Notes under the pieces: model-generated
The model's input: only the letters and a program-made list of their open reading frames with translations
What the model was told of the DNA's origin: nothing
Databases searched by the model: none
Shown here: piece after piece, positions 16,398 through 25,550 of the stretch
Layout: every line of letters begins with the position of its first letter
How positions within the stretch are numbered: position 1 is the first letter of the stretch
Position numbers and translations under genes: made by a program
Assembly: GCA_003818205.1 (NCBI GenBank)
Contig: RPRQ01000019.1
Coordinates: 1-64,000 of the forward strand
Length of the DNA stretch: 64,000 nucleotides
Direction: 5' to 3'
Source of the DNA: Bacteroidales bacterium
Lineage (GTDB): Bacteria; Bacteroidota; Bacteroidia; Bacteroidales; Tenuifilaceae

Positions 16398-16444
16398 CTT
16401 TTATTTTTGACCCAAATGATATTTTCAATAAATTTAGTCAGTTT

Positions 16445-16654
16445 CTAAGCCTTAACTGGATAACCAATATTTCCTAACTTCCTAGCTATATCAGTGTATG
16501 ATAATTTGTCAGATAGATAGTTAATGGTTACCTCCGATTTCATTTGGTCAATATACACCTCCGAAATGCCATCAGTTTGGCTTAGCTCATTTTTTATGAT
16601 GTTTACACATCCCATACATTTCATGTTCTCAACAATAAATCGATCTGTTTTCAT
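16445..16654 (-). CDS. Cytosolic HMA-domain metal chaperone (CopZ-like)
   Basis: This 69-aa protein is a single HMA domain without a signal peptide: MKCMGCVNIIKNEL carries the CxxC metal site at residues 13-16, followed by the usual beta-alpha-beta pattern (VYIDQMKSEVTINY...LGNIGYPV). Small proteins of this kind carry Cu(I) or another soft metal to ATPases or regulators. The upstream TonB receptor gene and the downstream secreted HMA gene are on the same strand. No metal-pumping P-type ATPase is present nearby. Confidence 0.88.
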   Translation of the reverse strand: MKTDRFIVENMKCMGCVNIIKNELSQTDGISEVYIDQMKSEVTINYLSDKLSYTDIARKLGNIGYPVKA

Positions 16655-16701
16655 AGTTTTAACTATTTTTTAAAATTAAGTTATTTACCTCGGAGACACT
16701 G

Positions 16702-16900
16702 ACCTGCCTGCCGCCTGCCTGCCGGTAGGCAGGGTAGGCAGGGATTACAGAGTTTTTCTCAGTGTAGAATTAACATCAATAATTATCTAATAATTTGCCT
16801 TTATCTCTGATTAAGGTTTCTTGCTAATATCTTTTGTCTTTGATCTTATATTCTCTCTGTGGTCTTCGTGTTCCCCGCCTGCCTGAGCTCGGCGGGCAGG
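16702..16900. repeat. GC-rich hairpin repeats in the TonB-HMA spacer
   Basis: Two GC-rich blocks stand out in AT-rich DNA: 16702-16743 (GCCTGCCT units mirrored by GGTAGGCAGG units) and 16873-16900 (CCCGCCTGCC mirrored by GGCGGGCAGG). They resemble the GCCCGCC...GGCGGGC hairpin inserted in the cassette boundary repeats and could fold into strong hairpins in the mRNA between the TonB receptor and the HMA gene. Confidence 0.45.
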
Positions 16901-16929
16901 TCTGTGGTTTGTTTTTTCTTCCCCATTAA

Positions 16930-19146
16930 CTATTTCGAAATGGCCATTCTAAACCCAAAATAGATTTTTCTTCCTGTTATTGGGCCCCAAACCATCGAGG
17001 CATCAAAGAATGAGCCGTAAGGAGTCTCAGGCGAAATAATTGGATTCTTCTGCATAAAACCTGTTAGGTTTTCGCCTCCAATATAAACCTCAAATTTACG
17101 GAAATACTTAGTGATTTGAGCATTCATTATAGCATACGAAGGAAATGTTGATTCGCGTTGTAAGGCAATTGGATAACCGCCCATATCAGGTAATTGCCCT
17201 CCTCCATTAAGCTGAATTGAGTAGTCGAATTGCCACTTTTTTAATGGAGTTTTATAACCAAGGGTTAGTAAGCCTTTATACTTGCTTATCATGGGTTTTT
17301 GTTCGAGTTTTCCGTTAATAGTCGTATTTACATCGTTTAAACGCCATGCTGCCGTAACATCAAACCTATCGAATGGTTGATAGCTAATTTCAACCTGAAC
17401 GCTATTTGAATAGGATTTGCCTTTCAGATTATAGAAGTATATCGAATTAACATCCTGATTCATATCAACCACCACCTGATTATCAAATTCGGTTCGATAG
17501 TAATCGGTACTAATGGTTAACTCCTTATCAAATAACTTATAGCGTTGAGTAATATTTAGCCCGTAGTTTGTAGCCTCTTCCATTTTTAGATTTTCAGAAA
17601 AAATGAAGTTACGCGAACTGGCAAGTAGATAGCTATTCTCGCTTAAAACATTAGGAGACCTAAAGCCTTTTCCAATACTTCCTCTCAGAGTTAACTGTTC
17701 AACAGGTTGATACCTTAAATGCGCACGAGGAGTAATAAAACCTTTGAATTGGTTATGATAATCGTATCGCACTCCACTCATAAACGTTAGCTTTTCGAGC
17801 CATTTATAGGCATACTCAAAGTAAGCCCCTGGTACATTCTCATTTCTATCGAGGTTTATGGCATTAAGCCTCTCTTTGTATTTATCGTAGTTAAAGCTTA
17901 GCCCAGTTTTAATATTGTGATTATTATTACCGATATAGGTAACAAAAATTAAATTCGAAAATAGACTTTGTTGGTCGGCATCATAATTCTTTAGTCCAAA
18001 AATGGAGGTCTGATAATGGTTTGATGCTGAAAGGATAAGACCAAGACTAGTCTGTTGTCGGTCAAAAATATAGCCAACCTTACCGAATGCTTCGATTCTG
18101 GATATATCAATGTCGATTCCATAGGGACTACCTATGGCATTTATATCTCCGATTCTGAATTTAGAATCCCCTGCAATGCGCCGCTCTGTAAGATATTTAA
18201 CACCGAACTGAGATTCAACATGCTCCCCTTGATAGTGCCAACGATTAAATATATTATACTGCCTAACCAACGGATGGTCAAGGAACGAATCCATATTATG
18301 GTCTACCCTTGTTTGGGAGTATTCAGCATGTGCAAGTATCATTGTTGATAGAGTTTTTGATACATCAAAGCTATAATTGGCATTAACCTCCGACATTCCC
18401 TCACTGTTGGAGTAAATATTGGTAAAGAATTTTTCTTCGCCCTGAGGTTTTTTATGCTCAATGTTGATTTGACCCGTAATGCTTTCGTAACCATTCGCAA
18501 CGGAGGCTGTACCCTTTGATATTTGGATTGATTCCATCCACGCTCCTGGTACAAAGTTCAATCCAAATGTTGAACCTAGACCTCTTAGGATAGGAATATT
18601 CTCTGCTTGAAGCTGAGTATAAGTTCCTGCCAATCCAAGTAGTTGAATCTGCTTTGCGCCAGTAACAGCATCACTATATGATACATCAACTGAGGCATTG
18701 GTAACAAAACTTTCAGATAGATTGCAGCATGCTGCCTTTTGGAGTTCACTTTTTGTTACAATCTGAGCAGAAAGTGGGCTTAGTCGGTCAAAGTGGGCAC
18801 CCTTGGAGTAGCCTTGTATTGTAACATTTTCGAGATAAACCTCTTGGCTTAAAGTATGGGTAATTTCTGTTTGTTCTTGAGATATATCTAGCGTATCGGT
18901 TCTATATCCAACAAAGCTGATTATCAGTTTTAGGTTAGGTTGATTGGGCTTCGCAAGTTTAAATTCACCCTGCGAGTTGGTGTTTGTTCCTTGATTCGCT
19001 CCAACCCAATATACATTGGCTCCAGTAAGGGGAGTAACTTCGTTTTTGTCGTTCTTCTCTATAATTCTACCTTTCAAATCCTGAGCATTTAGTGAGATAG
19101 AGGTTAGAACGATTGTCAATATAAATAGACTATTTAGTGTTTTCAC
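16930..19146 (-). CDS. TonB-dependent outer-membrane receptor, metal-related
   Basis: This 738-aa protein has a signal peptide (1-21) and a CarboxypepD_reg-like domain (22-105, DLKGRIIEKNDKNEVTPLTGANV). The plug domain (about 125-235) contains a distinctive AACCNLSESF and the usual GxxSxTGQINIEHK. The C-terminal part is a 22-strand barrel, ending in an aromatic-rich strand (KIYFGFRMAISK). It imports a ligand across the outer membrane with TonB energy. Together with the HYC_CC_PP and HMA genes on the same strand it probably serves a metal such as copper; the ligand is inferred from neighbours. The length is normal for the family. Confidence 0.9.
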   Translation of the reverse strand: MKTLNSLFILTIVLTSISLNAQDLKGRIIEKNDKNEVTPLTGANVYWVGANQGTNTNSQGEFKLAKPNQPNLKLIISFVGYRTDTLDISQEQTEITHTLSQEVYLENVTIQGYSKGAHFDRLSPLSAQIVTKSELQKAACCNLSESFVTNASVDVSYSDAVTGAKQIQLLGLAGTYTQLQAENIPILRGLGSTFGLNFVPGAWMESIQISKGTASVANGYESITGQINIEHKKPQGEEKFFTNIYSNSEGMSEVNANYSFDVSKTLSTMILAHAEYSQTRVDHNMDSFLDHPLVRQYNIFNRWHYQGEHVESQFGVKYLTERRIAGDSKFRIGDINAIGSPYGIDIDISRIEAFGKVGYIFDRQQTSLGLILSASNHYQTSIFGLKNYDADQQSLFSNLIFVTYIGNNNHNIKTGLSFNYDKYKERLNAINLDRNENVPGAYFEYAYKWLEKLTFMSGVRYDYHNQFKGFITPRAHLRYQPVEQLTLRGSIGKGFRSPNVLSENSYLLASSRNFIFSENLKMEEATNYGLNITQRYKLFDKELTISTDYYRTEFDNQVVVDMNQDVNSIYFYNLKGKSYSNSVQVEISYQPFDRFDVTAAWRLNDVNTTINGKLEQKPMISKYKGLLTLGYKTPLKKWQFDYSIQLNGGGQLPDMGGYPIALQRESTFPSYAIMNAQITKYFRKFEVYIGGENLTGFMQKNPIISPETPYGSFFDASMVWGPITGRKIYFGFRMAISK

Positions 19147-19235
19147 AGCAATATAATTAATGAAAAATAAAAGAGAGTTTGAGGACTTAAGTATATTATT
19201 GTATCAACAATAATATATTATCCCTCTAGAGATTG

Positions 19236-19712
19236 CTATGAAAGGAGTGCAGGGGTTTTGCTCTGATGCAGAAGATAAACTAGGATTCGTCCGACAGGTT
19301 TTATAGGCGGAGAATCATCGGGGATATAAAGATTGGTATTTGCACCAAAAATTTGACTGTTATTTGAATTATTCTCTTGATAGATAAATAGATATGTTGC
19401 AACTATTTCTACCTTTTGATTAATTACAATTGGATTTGAAGCGTTGAATAACTCATTCACTTTAATAGTAATATGCTCCGACTTACAACCACAGCTAGTA
19501 TCTGCATTAGAGCAGTATGCTGCTTTCTCTGTTTTTACGCTGCAGCATGATGAAACTTGCTCCTCGTGGCATTTGTGCTCCACAAAAAGGGTTGCAATGA
19601 TACGCTGTTCACAAACACATTTGTGAATGTAAATACTAAGTCCTGTTGATGCTGCCAAAAATGGAATCAGCATGAACATTGCTATAATCTTATATGTGAC
19701 CTTTTTTAGCAT
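19236..19712 (-). CDS. HYC_CC_PP family protein
   Basis: This 158-aa protein has an N-terminal signal or membrane segment (residues 7-27). The three marks of the HYC_CC_PP family follow: IHKCVC (in place of HYC), SSCCS and the DDSPPIKPVGRILVYLLHQSKTPA ending. It is rich in cysteine, with a further CGCK pair. The family is restricted to Bacteroidota and usually sits next to TonB receptors and HMA proteins, as here, suggesting a periplasmic or membrane metal-binding role. It heads the minus-strand metal cluster, with a promoter just upstream. Biochemical function is not known. Confidence 0.85.
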   Translation of the reverse strand: MLKKVTYKIIAMFMLIPFLAASTGLSIYIHKCVCEQRIIATLFVEHKCHEEQVSSCCSVKTEKAAYCSNADTSCGCKSEHITIKVNELFNASNPIVINQKVEIVATYLFIYQENNSNNSQIFGANTNLYIPDDSPPIKPVGRILVYLLHQSKTPALLS

Positions 19713-19740
19713 TTATATTAATATGCGGAATATCTGTTTG

Positions 19741-19771
19741 CAAAGCTATATTGTTCTACAGTGTGAAACAA
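19741..19771 (-). promoter_or_regulatory. Promoter for the HYC_CC_PP/TonB/HMA cluster
   Basis: Read on the minus strand, TTG (19771-19769) and TAGCTTTG (19748-19741) are 20 bases apart, matching the Bacteroidota -33/-7 pattern. The start codon of the HYC_CC_PP gene is about 28 bases further on. It diverges from the plus-strand promoter at 19817-19846. Confidence 0.5.
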
Positions 19772-19816
19772 CGAAAAGGTGTTATAGTTTTGTTAAATAA
19801 ATTTAGCTGAAATTAT

Positions 19817-19856
19817 TTTGTAGAAAAAATATTATCAGTAACTTTGCAGTACAAAG
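19817..19856 (+). promoter_or_regulatory. Promoter with overlapping CTTTG-N5-CAAAG dyad (operator 1)
   Basis: TTTG at 19817-19820 and TAACTTTG at 19839-19846 (18-base gap) form a good Bacteroidota promoter. A dyad CTTTG (19842-19846) N5 CAAAG (19852-19856) overlaps the -7 element and the expected start point, so a protein bound there would block transcription. The same dyad with the same spacing lies ahead of creD. The winged-helix regulator encoded in this operon is the obvious candidate. Confidence 0.55.
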
Positions 19857-19875
19857 AACTTTAATATTTAACAAA

Positions 19876-20544
19876 ATGGACCAAAAGAACGAGCATTTAC
19901 AAGACCTACAGGAAATAAGGTCAATCATGGAACGTTCATCGCGATTTATTTCGCTAAGCGGACTTTCGGGCATATTTGCTGGTTTTTGCGCTTTGCTTGG
20001 AGCCTTAGCGGTATTTGTATATCAGCAAGATTTCTTTTACGGTCGGTATTATAATCATGGTATTTTTTTAAAAGAGGATTTAATCAGTGGTGTGGAGTTT
20101 TCTAAGTTTATTACTTTTATATTTTTTGTTGGTTTTCTAACGCTTTTATTGGCTTTATTCTTCGGAGTATTTTTCACAACTCGTAATGCAAAAAAGAAAG
20201 GTTTGCCTTTCTGGGATAGTTTAGCCAAACGAATGATTATTAATCTATTTATACCACTAATAACTGGAGGATTATTCTGTTTGGTTTTACTCTACCACAG
20301 GCAGATATATTTAATTGCACCTGCTACCTTAATATTTTACGGATTAGCGCTTATCAATGCAAGTAAGTATACCATTGACGATATTCGTTATTTAGGGATT
20401 TCGGAGATTGTTTTAGGCTTAATCGCTTCCATTTTCGTTGGATACGGATTGCTTTTCTGGGCTTTCGGGTTCGGAATATTACATATTATTTACGGTTCAA
20501 AAATGTACTGGAAGTATGAAAGATTTGATAACAAATCTAAATAA
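19876..20544 (+). CDS. Five-to-six-pass membrane protein in the regulator-CreD operon
   Basis: This 222-aa protein begins with a helical soluble stretch (EHLQDLQEIRSIMERSSRFISLSG). It then has membrane segments near residues 27-48, 75-98, 113-135, 137-158, 165-180 and 185-205. It resembles a group of Bacteroidota membrane proteins encoded directly ahead of a small winged-helix regulator. It overlaps that regulator by 29 bases, so the two are translationally coupled. The function is not known; from its context it may sense envelope state or hold the regulator at the membrane. Confidence 0.7.
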   Translation: MDQKNEHLQDLQEIRSIMERSSRFISLSGLSGIFAGFCALLGALAVFVYQQDFFYGRYYNHGIFLKEDLISGVEFSKFITFIFFVGFLTLLLALFFGVFFTTRNAKKKGLPFWDSLAKRMIINLFIPLITGGLFCLVLLYHRQIYLIAPATLIFYGLALINASKYTIDDIRYLGISEIVLGLIASIFVGYGLLFWAFGFGILHIIYGSKMYWKYERFDNKSK

Positions 20545-20815
20545 GCATTTTGAGAACCGAATCCGCCTTGGCATCATGTCGATGCTGATGGTTAATGATT
20601 GGGTTGATTTTAATGCTTTAAAGGAGACTCTAAATATTACCGATGGTAATCTGGCTAGCCATATGAAAGCGCTTGAAGGTGAAGTCTATGTTGAGGTGAA
20701 AAAGCAATTCCTAAATAAGAAGTCAAATACTAGCTATAGAGCTACAATCGGCGGTAGGAAGGCTTTCAACGAGCATCTATCAGCTCTAGAAAAACTTATA
20801 AAATCAGGTCGTTAA
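20516..20815 (+). CDS. Winged-helix transcriptional regulator (HTH_34 type)
   Basis: This 99-aa protein is read from the ATG at 20516. The longer frame from 20438 lies inside the preceding gene and its extra residues are not conserved-looking. It matches the small winged-helix DNA-binding family PF13601: FENRIRLGIMSMLMVNDWVDFNALKETLNITDGNLASHMKALE, followed by the wing with YVEVKK...TSYRATIGGRKAFNEHL. Members resemble MarR/ArsR-like repressors. Its likely targets are the two CTTTG-N5-CAAAG dyads, at the promoter of its own operon and ahead of creD. Confidence 0.88.
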   Translation: MKDLITNLNKHFENRIRLGIMSMLMVNDWVDFNALKETLNITDGNLASHMKALEGEVYVEVKKQFLNKKSNTSYRATIGGRKAFNEHLSALEKLIKSGR

Positions 20816-20828
20816 TTTTTTTTATAAA

Positions 20829-20850
20829 TATACTTTGAAATACAAAGCAC
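20829..20850 (+). promoter_or_regulatory. CTTTG-N5-CAAAG dyad ahead of creD (operator 2)
   Basis: CTTTG (20833-20837), N5 and CAAAG (20842-20846) repeat the dyad at 19842-19856 with identical spacing. The left half is part of a TATACTTTG element that is close to, but not exactly, the -7 consensus. It lies 34 bases before the creD ATG. It is a probable regulator site that also lets creD be transcribed on its own. Confidence 0.5.
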
Positions 20851-20879
20851 TTTTAAATATTAAATTTAAATTATAAATT

Positions 20880-22274
20880 ATGACACAAGAAAATCTATCA
20901 TTCATTGAAAGAAATGCGGTTCTAATAAAGGTAACAGCCATTTCTTTTTTATCTCTTTTGCTTCTAATTCCTATGGCAATGATTATGTCGCTTGTTTCGG
21001 AGCGACAGTCAAGGCAAACGGAGGCAACAACAGAGATTAGCTCAAAGTGGGGCTTTCAGCAGCGGTTAACAGGCCCAATCCTTACCGTTCCTTATGAAAC
21101 ATACGATTTGGACAAGGATAATAAACGGGTAAATATAGATAGGCATATGGCCTATTTCTTGCCCGAGAATCTTAATGTAACAGGCGAAATGAATCCCGAA
21201 ATTAGAAAACGGGGAATTTTTGAAGTGGCAGTCTATAGTTCTAGTTTAAAGGTTGATGGGGTTTTTAAAGCGCCTCAGCTTGATATTAGCGATAGGCACT
21301 ATGAGGTAAAATGGGCTGATGCCTTTATTACCATTGGGATATCCGATTTGCGTGGTATAAAGGAGGATATCAAATTCAAATGGAACGATGCTGAGATGGT
21401 TTGTGAACCTGGAGTAAAGATTGTAAGAAAAACTCAATCTAGAGTTAACGAAATGTATTATGATTCAGGGGAAAGAAAGGAGATAATGATAGAATCGGGC
21501 GTTACCATTAATAAGCCCTTGAAGGAGGAGTCATTGGCTAAGGAGTATCGTTTCTCATTCGGCCTATCGCTTAATGGTTCTAAAAGCATCAGCTTTGTAC
21601 CAATTGGGAAGGAAACTATTGTCAAACTTACCTCCGCATGGCCAAACCCTAGCTTCGATGGCTCTTTTCTTCCTGAAAATAGAAATGTTTCTTCGAGAGG
21701 ATTTACTGCCGATTGGAAAGTGTTGGAGCTGAATAGGAACTTCCCGCAGAAATGGAATGATACTGAGATTGAATTTCAATCATCGGCTTTTGGGGTTAGC
21801 TTGCTCTTGCCCATAGAAACCTATCAAATTACCGAACGCTCGATGAAGTATGCCATTTTATTCATTGTTCTCACTTTTACGGTTTTCTTCTTTGTTGAGA
21901 TAATGAGAAAGTTAAAGGTACACCCAATTCAGTATGTGCTAGTCGGATTCAGCTTATGCTTATTCTATTTATTGCTGCTATCGTTGTCGGAGCAGATTGG
22001 TTTTGGGATTGCTTACCTAGTTGCAAGTGCAGGAATAGTTATCATGATAGCGAGCTATTCCAAAAGCATTTTCCATAATAATCGGCTAACGCTAATATTA
22101 TCTTCGATACTCGTTCTGCTCTATGGATTTCTGTACATTTTAATTCAGATGCAGGATTTTGCCCTATTAATGGGCAGTGTAGGTCTATTTATAATACTAG
22201 CCTCGGTTATGTACCTATCAAGAAAAATCGATTGGTACTCAATAGGAGGAAAGACTAAGGATGGAGTTGAGTAG
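20880..22274 (+). CDS. creD: CreD-family inner-membrane protein
   Basis: This 464-aa protein begins with a membrane segment (residues 17-38). A large periplasmic beta-rich domain follows (45-315), with the family start KWGFQQRLTGPILTVPYE and the ELNRNFPQ/AFGVSLLLPIETYQITERSMKYA motif before the C-terminal membrane bundle (five to six segments from residue 322). CreD is an envelope protein that affects colicin and beta-lactam responses in Proteobacteria; in Bacteroidota it is typically paired with a small winged-helix regulator, as here. A strong hairpin terminator follows at 22306. Confidence 0.9.
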   Translation: MTQENLSFIERNAVLIKVTAISFLSLLLLIPMAMIMSLVSERQSRQTEATTEISSKWGFQQRLTGPILTVPYETYDLDKDNKRVNIDRHMAYFLPENLNVTGEMNPEIRKRGIFEVAVYSSSLKVDGVFKAPQLDISDRHYEVKWADAFITIGISDLRGIKEDIKFKWNDAEMVCEPGVKIVRKTQSRVNEMYYDSGERKEIMIESGVTINKPLKEESLAKEYRFSFGLSLNGSKSISFVPIGKETIVKLTSAWPNPSFDGSFLPENRNVSSRGFTADWKVLELNRNFPQKWNDTEIEFQSSAFGVSLLLPIETYQITERSMKYAILFIVLTFTVFFFVEIMRKLKVHPIQYVLVGFSLCLFYLLLLSLSEQIGFGIAYLVASAGIVIMIASYSKSIFHNNRLTLILSSILVLLYGFLYILIQMQDFALLMGSVGLFIILASVMYLSRKIDWYSIGGKTKDGVE

Positions 22275-22305
22275 TACCTCAGGTTAATTCAAATTAATGT
22301 TTCAG

Positions 22306-22343
22306 AACTCTCTTAAAGTTTAGACTTTAAGAGAGTTTTTGTT
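22306..22343 (+). terminator. Rho-independent terminator after creD
   Basis: A perfect 14-bp stem AACTCTCTTAAAGT (22306-22319) / ACTTTAAGAGAGTT (22324-22337) with a TTAG loop is followed by TTTTG and further Ts. It closes the regulator-creD operon. Confidence 0.85.
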
Positions 22344-23051
22344 TGTTGACTATAATTAAGAATGCTTATTCAAAACATATTGATTTTGGATTCAAATCCA
22401 AAAAATACATATTGAATTTGGATTGAATTTGAAAAAGAACCATGGATTTGATTACTTAGTGTCTGTCTACAATGTGACATTATTTTGATTTAAGAACAAG
22501 GAACATCGATTTATGATTTCTGATGTTTATATAATCACTTTGTTTTCATGAATCTTCTAAAATCTAAAATCGTTAACCGAGCTTGCGAGTTCAGCGAAGT
22601 TAATCCTTGTTCATTATTCAATTTGAATTAGATTTTTTGACTTTATGGACAGACTCTACTTTGGCGCAATACTGCACCCTCCCGAAGAGCATCCTGCACA
22701 GGAATGCCCTTTTGCTTTTCCATTTTTGGGTACAAAGGTCCGATACATTGAATATGCGAAATATCCAAATGCTCCGGAAACAATAGTTATTGTTAATATT
22801 TCCTGTATCATGATTTGAAAATCAATCTAATTCAAATGGTATTATTTTACTTGGAATGATGGAATGATGGAATATTGGAAAGGAACTTACAAACCGATGG
22901 TAGTAAGTTCAGTGGAGTTAATTTGCTTAAGGCTATAATGAAGTTGCTTCCAATATTTTCTTCCATCATTCCATTCTTCCATTCTTCCATCATTCCATTT
23001 ATACTTAAATGATTAACACTTAATTCACTTCTATATCTTTTGTTGACATTA
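22344..23051. other. Long intergenic region between creD and feoB copy 2
   Basis: About 700 bases without a convincing gene. TTTTGGATTCAAATCCAAAA near 22384-22403 is a near-palindrome. A 57-codon frame runs from ATG 22645 to TGA 22818; its product is not recognised and it has no promoter signal, so I do not call it. From 22853 to 22999, GGAATGATGGAATGATGGAA units on the left are mirrored by CCATTCTTCCATTCTTCCATC units on the right, a low-complexity inverted repeat that could form a long hairpin after the feoB stop. Confidence 0.4.
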
Positions 23052-25550
23052 TTAAAACATACTTCCAACTTGATAAACAATAAAGGCCACAAGCCACGCT
23101 AAAGATGTTGTTGAAACAATTGTGAATGCTGCCCATTTCCAACTTCCCGATTCCTTTTTAATGGCCGCAATTACTGCCACACATGGAAAATAGATAAGAA
23201 TAAATAGTAAGAATGAGAATGCCGTTAAAGGTGTAAAAACCTTTTCGCCAACTTTTGGGCCTGATTTGTAGGATTCCTTTTGGAGTTTACCAATTAATGT
23301 AGATGAGTGCTCATCGGCATCTTTCTCAGCTTGGTATAGAACTCCTAGAGTGCTTACAACAATCTCCTTTGCCGTAACTCCAGCTAAAAGGCTAACGCCC
23401 ATTTTCCAATCGAAACCTAAAGGAGCAATGGCAGGTTCAATAAATTTACCAACTCGACCTAAGTATGATTGTTCCTGTCTTTCCGATTCTTTCTCAGTTT
23501 CAAGGATTTTTATCTGCTCATGTAATTTGACGGATGTAATAGAATCTGTACTACTGATTGTCAATCTTGAAGTTGAAGTTGCAATTAAACCATTGTAATC
23601 CTTTGAAAATTTAGTGTCTCGCGGATAATATCCCAACGCCCAAACAAAAATAACGGCAATAAGAATTACACCTCCCATTTTACGAAGATACTGTGAACCT
23701 TTATACCACATATGCTTCAAAGTAGAACGTACAGTGGGGATTCTATAGGGTGGAAGTTCCATTACAAAAGGAACATCATTAGATTTAAAGAAGGTACGCT
23801 TAAAGATTAATGCGGTTCCTATGGCCATAAGAATCCCAAGCATGTAAATTGTAAATAGCATTGAACTTGCATGGGTGGGGAAGAAAGCCCCAATTATAAG
23901 AATGTAAATGGGTAATCGTGCGCTACAGCTCATGAATGGTGTGATGAGCATAGTGAGCAACCTATTGTTCCGATTCTCTATGGTGCGTGTAGCCATTATG
24001 GCAGGTACATTGCAGCCAAATCCCATAACCAACGGAATGAACGATTTGCCATGTAAACCAATTTTGTGCATCAGCTTATCCATAATAAACGCTGCACGAG
24101 CCATATATCCTGTATCCTCAAGAACTGATATAAAGAAAAACAGAATTAGAATATTTGGAAGAAATACAATAACGCTTCCGACACCATTAACAATTCCATT
24201 GATTAAAAGGTCTTTGAATGGACCATCAACCATTAAATTGCTAAGCAGATTGCTTATTTGGTGAACTCCGCTATCAATCCAGTGCATTGGGTATGAACCC
24301 AACGTAAAGGTTGTGTAGAATGTGAGCCACATGAAAAAAATAAAGATTGGGAACCCAAAAAGCTGATGAGTCATCAGCGTATCCACAATCTCGGTTGTCT
24401 TATGCTTGCTATGGTCTCCCTCATGAAGGGTTTCCTTTAATGCACCTGCAATAAAGCCATATTTAGCATCGGTGATAAGGGTTTCGGAATCTTCCTTAAA
24501 TATCAGCTCAAGCTTCTTTATCTCCTGCTCGGTAATTTTCTTAATTTCATCGTAATTATCCGATTTTGACAGCAGCTTATGAACCAATCTATCTTTTTCA
24601 AGGAGTTTTATTGAGAGGTATCGGCTCGAATAATCGATGGTGATGTTGCAGTTCAGCTTAACTTTTTGTTGAATCTCCCAAATCGATTGTTCTATATACT
24701 CACCATAGTTTATGTGTATATGCCTGATTGTTTTATCCTTATCGGCATAAACATTTATAACTGTATCAAAAATGCTCGTAATCCCTTTCCCTTTGGAACT
24801 GACAGTGGGTACAAATGGAATACCGATCATCTTTCCCAACGATTTAAAATCGAATTTATCCCCTTTGTGTAGCAGCTCATCGTACATGTTCAGCGCAACT
24901 ACCACCTTGATATCCATATCGATAAGCTGCGTGGTTAGGTATAAATTGCGCTCGAGGTTCGATGCATCTACAACGTTTACAACGACATCAGGGGTGTTTT
25001 CGTGGATATATCTTCTGACGTAAATCTCTTCGGGTGAGTAGGCTGTTAGCGAGTAGGTACCTGGTAAATCGGTAATATTAAAGGTGTAACCCTTGTATTT
25101 GAATTTTGCATTTTTCGAATCGACAGTCACTCCACCATAATTTCCAACATGCTCGTGCGAACCCGATGCGTAGTTAAAAAGGGTTGTCTTTCCTGCATTT
25201 GGATTACCAACCAAAGCAATATTAATTACCTTGCTTTGCTCCTTAGCGCTAGTTTCGAGAATAATCGATTCGGGCTCAGATGAATGAACACCGCTATAGT
25301 TTTCTTTTATCAGCTCTTTCGCTTCGTTGGGTGTAACTACATCAACCAGAGCGGCCTCGCTTCTTCGAAGTGAAACCTCGTAACCCATTATGGTATATTC
25401 GATTGGGTCGTTTAATGGTGCATTCTTTATTACCGTTACTTTCTTCCCTTTAACAAATCCCATTTCGGTGATTCGCTTCCGAAAAGCTCCGCGTCCCTTA
25501 ACCTTTGATATTATTCCAAATTCTCCGTTCTGTAGCTCCGATAACCTCAT
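23052..25550 (-). CDS. feoB: Ferrous iron transport protein, FeoA-FeoB fusion (copy 2)
   Basis: This 832-aa protein has the same layout as copy 1: FeoA domain (residues 3-78), G-protein domain with GNPNAGKTTLFN (G1), NYGGVTVD (G2), DLPGTYS (G3) and LNMYDE (G4), and the FeoB membrane core with MGFGCNVPAIMATR. The two copies are closely similar along their full length, pointing to a duplication within this lineage. It has no Cys-rich peptide or porin partner. Differences are concentrated in the cytosolic linker after the G domain and the periplasmic loop near residues 655-690. It may be tuned to another metal or condition, which is inference. Confidence 0.95.
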   Translation of the reverse strand: MRLSELQNGEFGIISKVKGRGAFRKRITEMGFVKGKKVTVIKNAPLNDPIEYTIMGYEVSLRRSEAALVDVVTPNEAKELIKENYSGVHSSEPESIILETSAKEQSKVINIALVGNPNAGKTTLFNYASGSHEHVGNYGGVTVDSKNAKFKYKGYTFNITDLPGTYSLTAYSPEEIYVRRYIHENTPDVVVNVVDASNLERNLYLTTQLIDMDIKVVVALNMYDELLHKGDKFDFKSLGKMIGIPFVPTVSSKGKGITSIFDTVINVYADKDKTIRHIHINYGEYIEQSIWEIQQKVKLNCNITIDYSSRYLSIKLLEKDRLVHKLLSKSDNYDEIKKITEQEIKKLELIFKEDSETLITDAKYGFIAGALKETLHEGDHSKHKTTEIVDTLMTHQLFGFPIFIFFMWLTFYTTFTLGSYPMHWIDSGVHQISNLLSNLMVDGPFKDLLINGIVNGVGSVIVFLPNILILFFFISVLEDTGYMARAAFIMDKLMHKIGLHGKSFIPLVMGFGCNVPAIMATRTIENRNNRLLTMLITPFMSCSARLPIYILIIGAFFPTHASSMLFTIYMLGILMAIGTALIFKRTFFKSNDVPFVMELPPYRIPTVRSTLKHMWYKGSQYLRKMGGVILIAVIFVWALGYYPRDTKFSKDYNGLIATSTSRLTISSTDSITSVKLHEQIKILETEKESERQEQSYLGRVGKFIEPAIAPLGFDWKMGVSLLAGVTAKEIVVSTLGVLYQAEKDADEHSSTLIGKLQKESYKSGPKVGEKVFTPLTAFSFLLFILIYFPCVAVIAAIKKESGSWKWAAFTIVSTTSLAWLVAFIVYQVGSMF

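Noticed and set aside
22645-22818. A 57-codon frame between creD and feoB copy 2
   Set aside because: Its product is unfamiliar, there is no promoter motif and codon use is unremarkable; it may be a chance frame or an old fragment.
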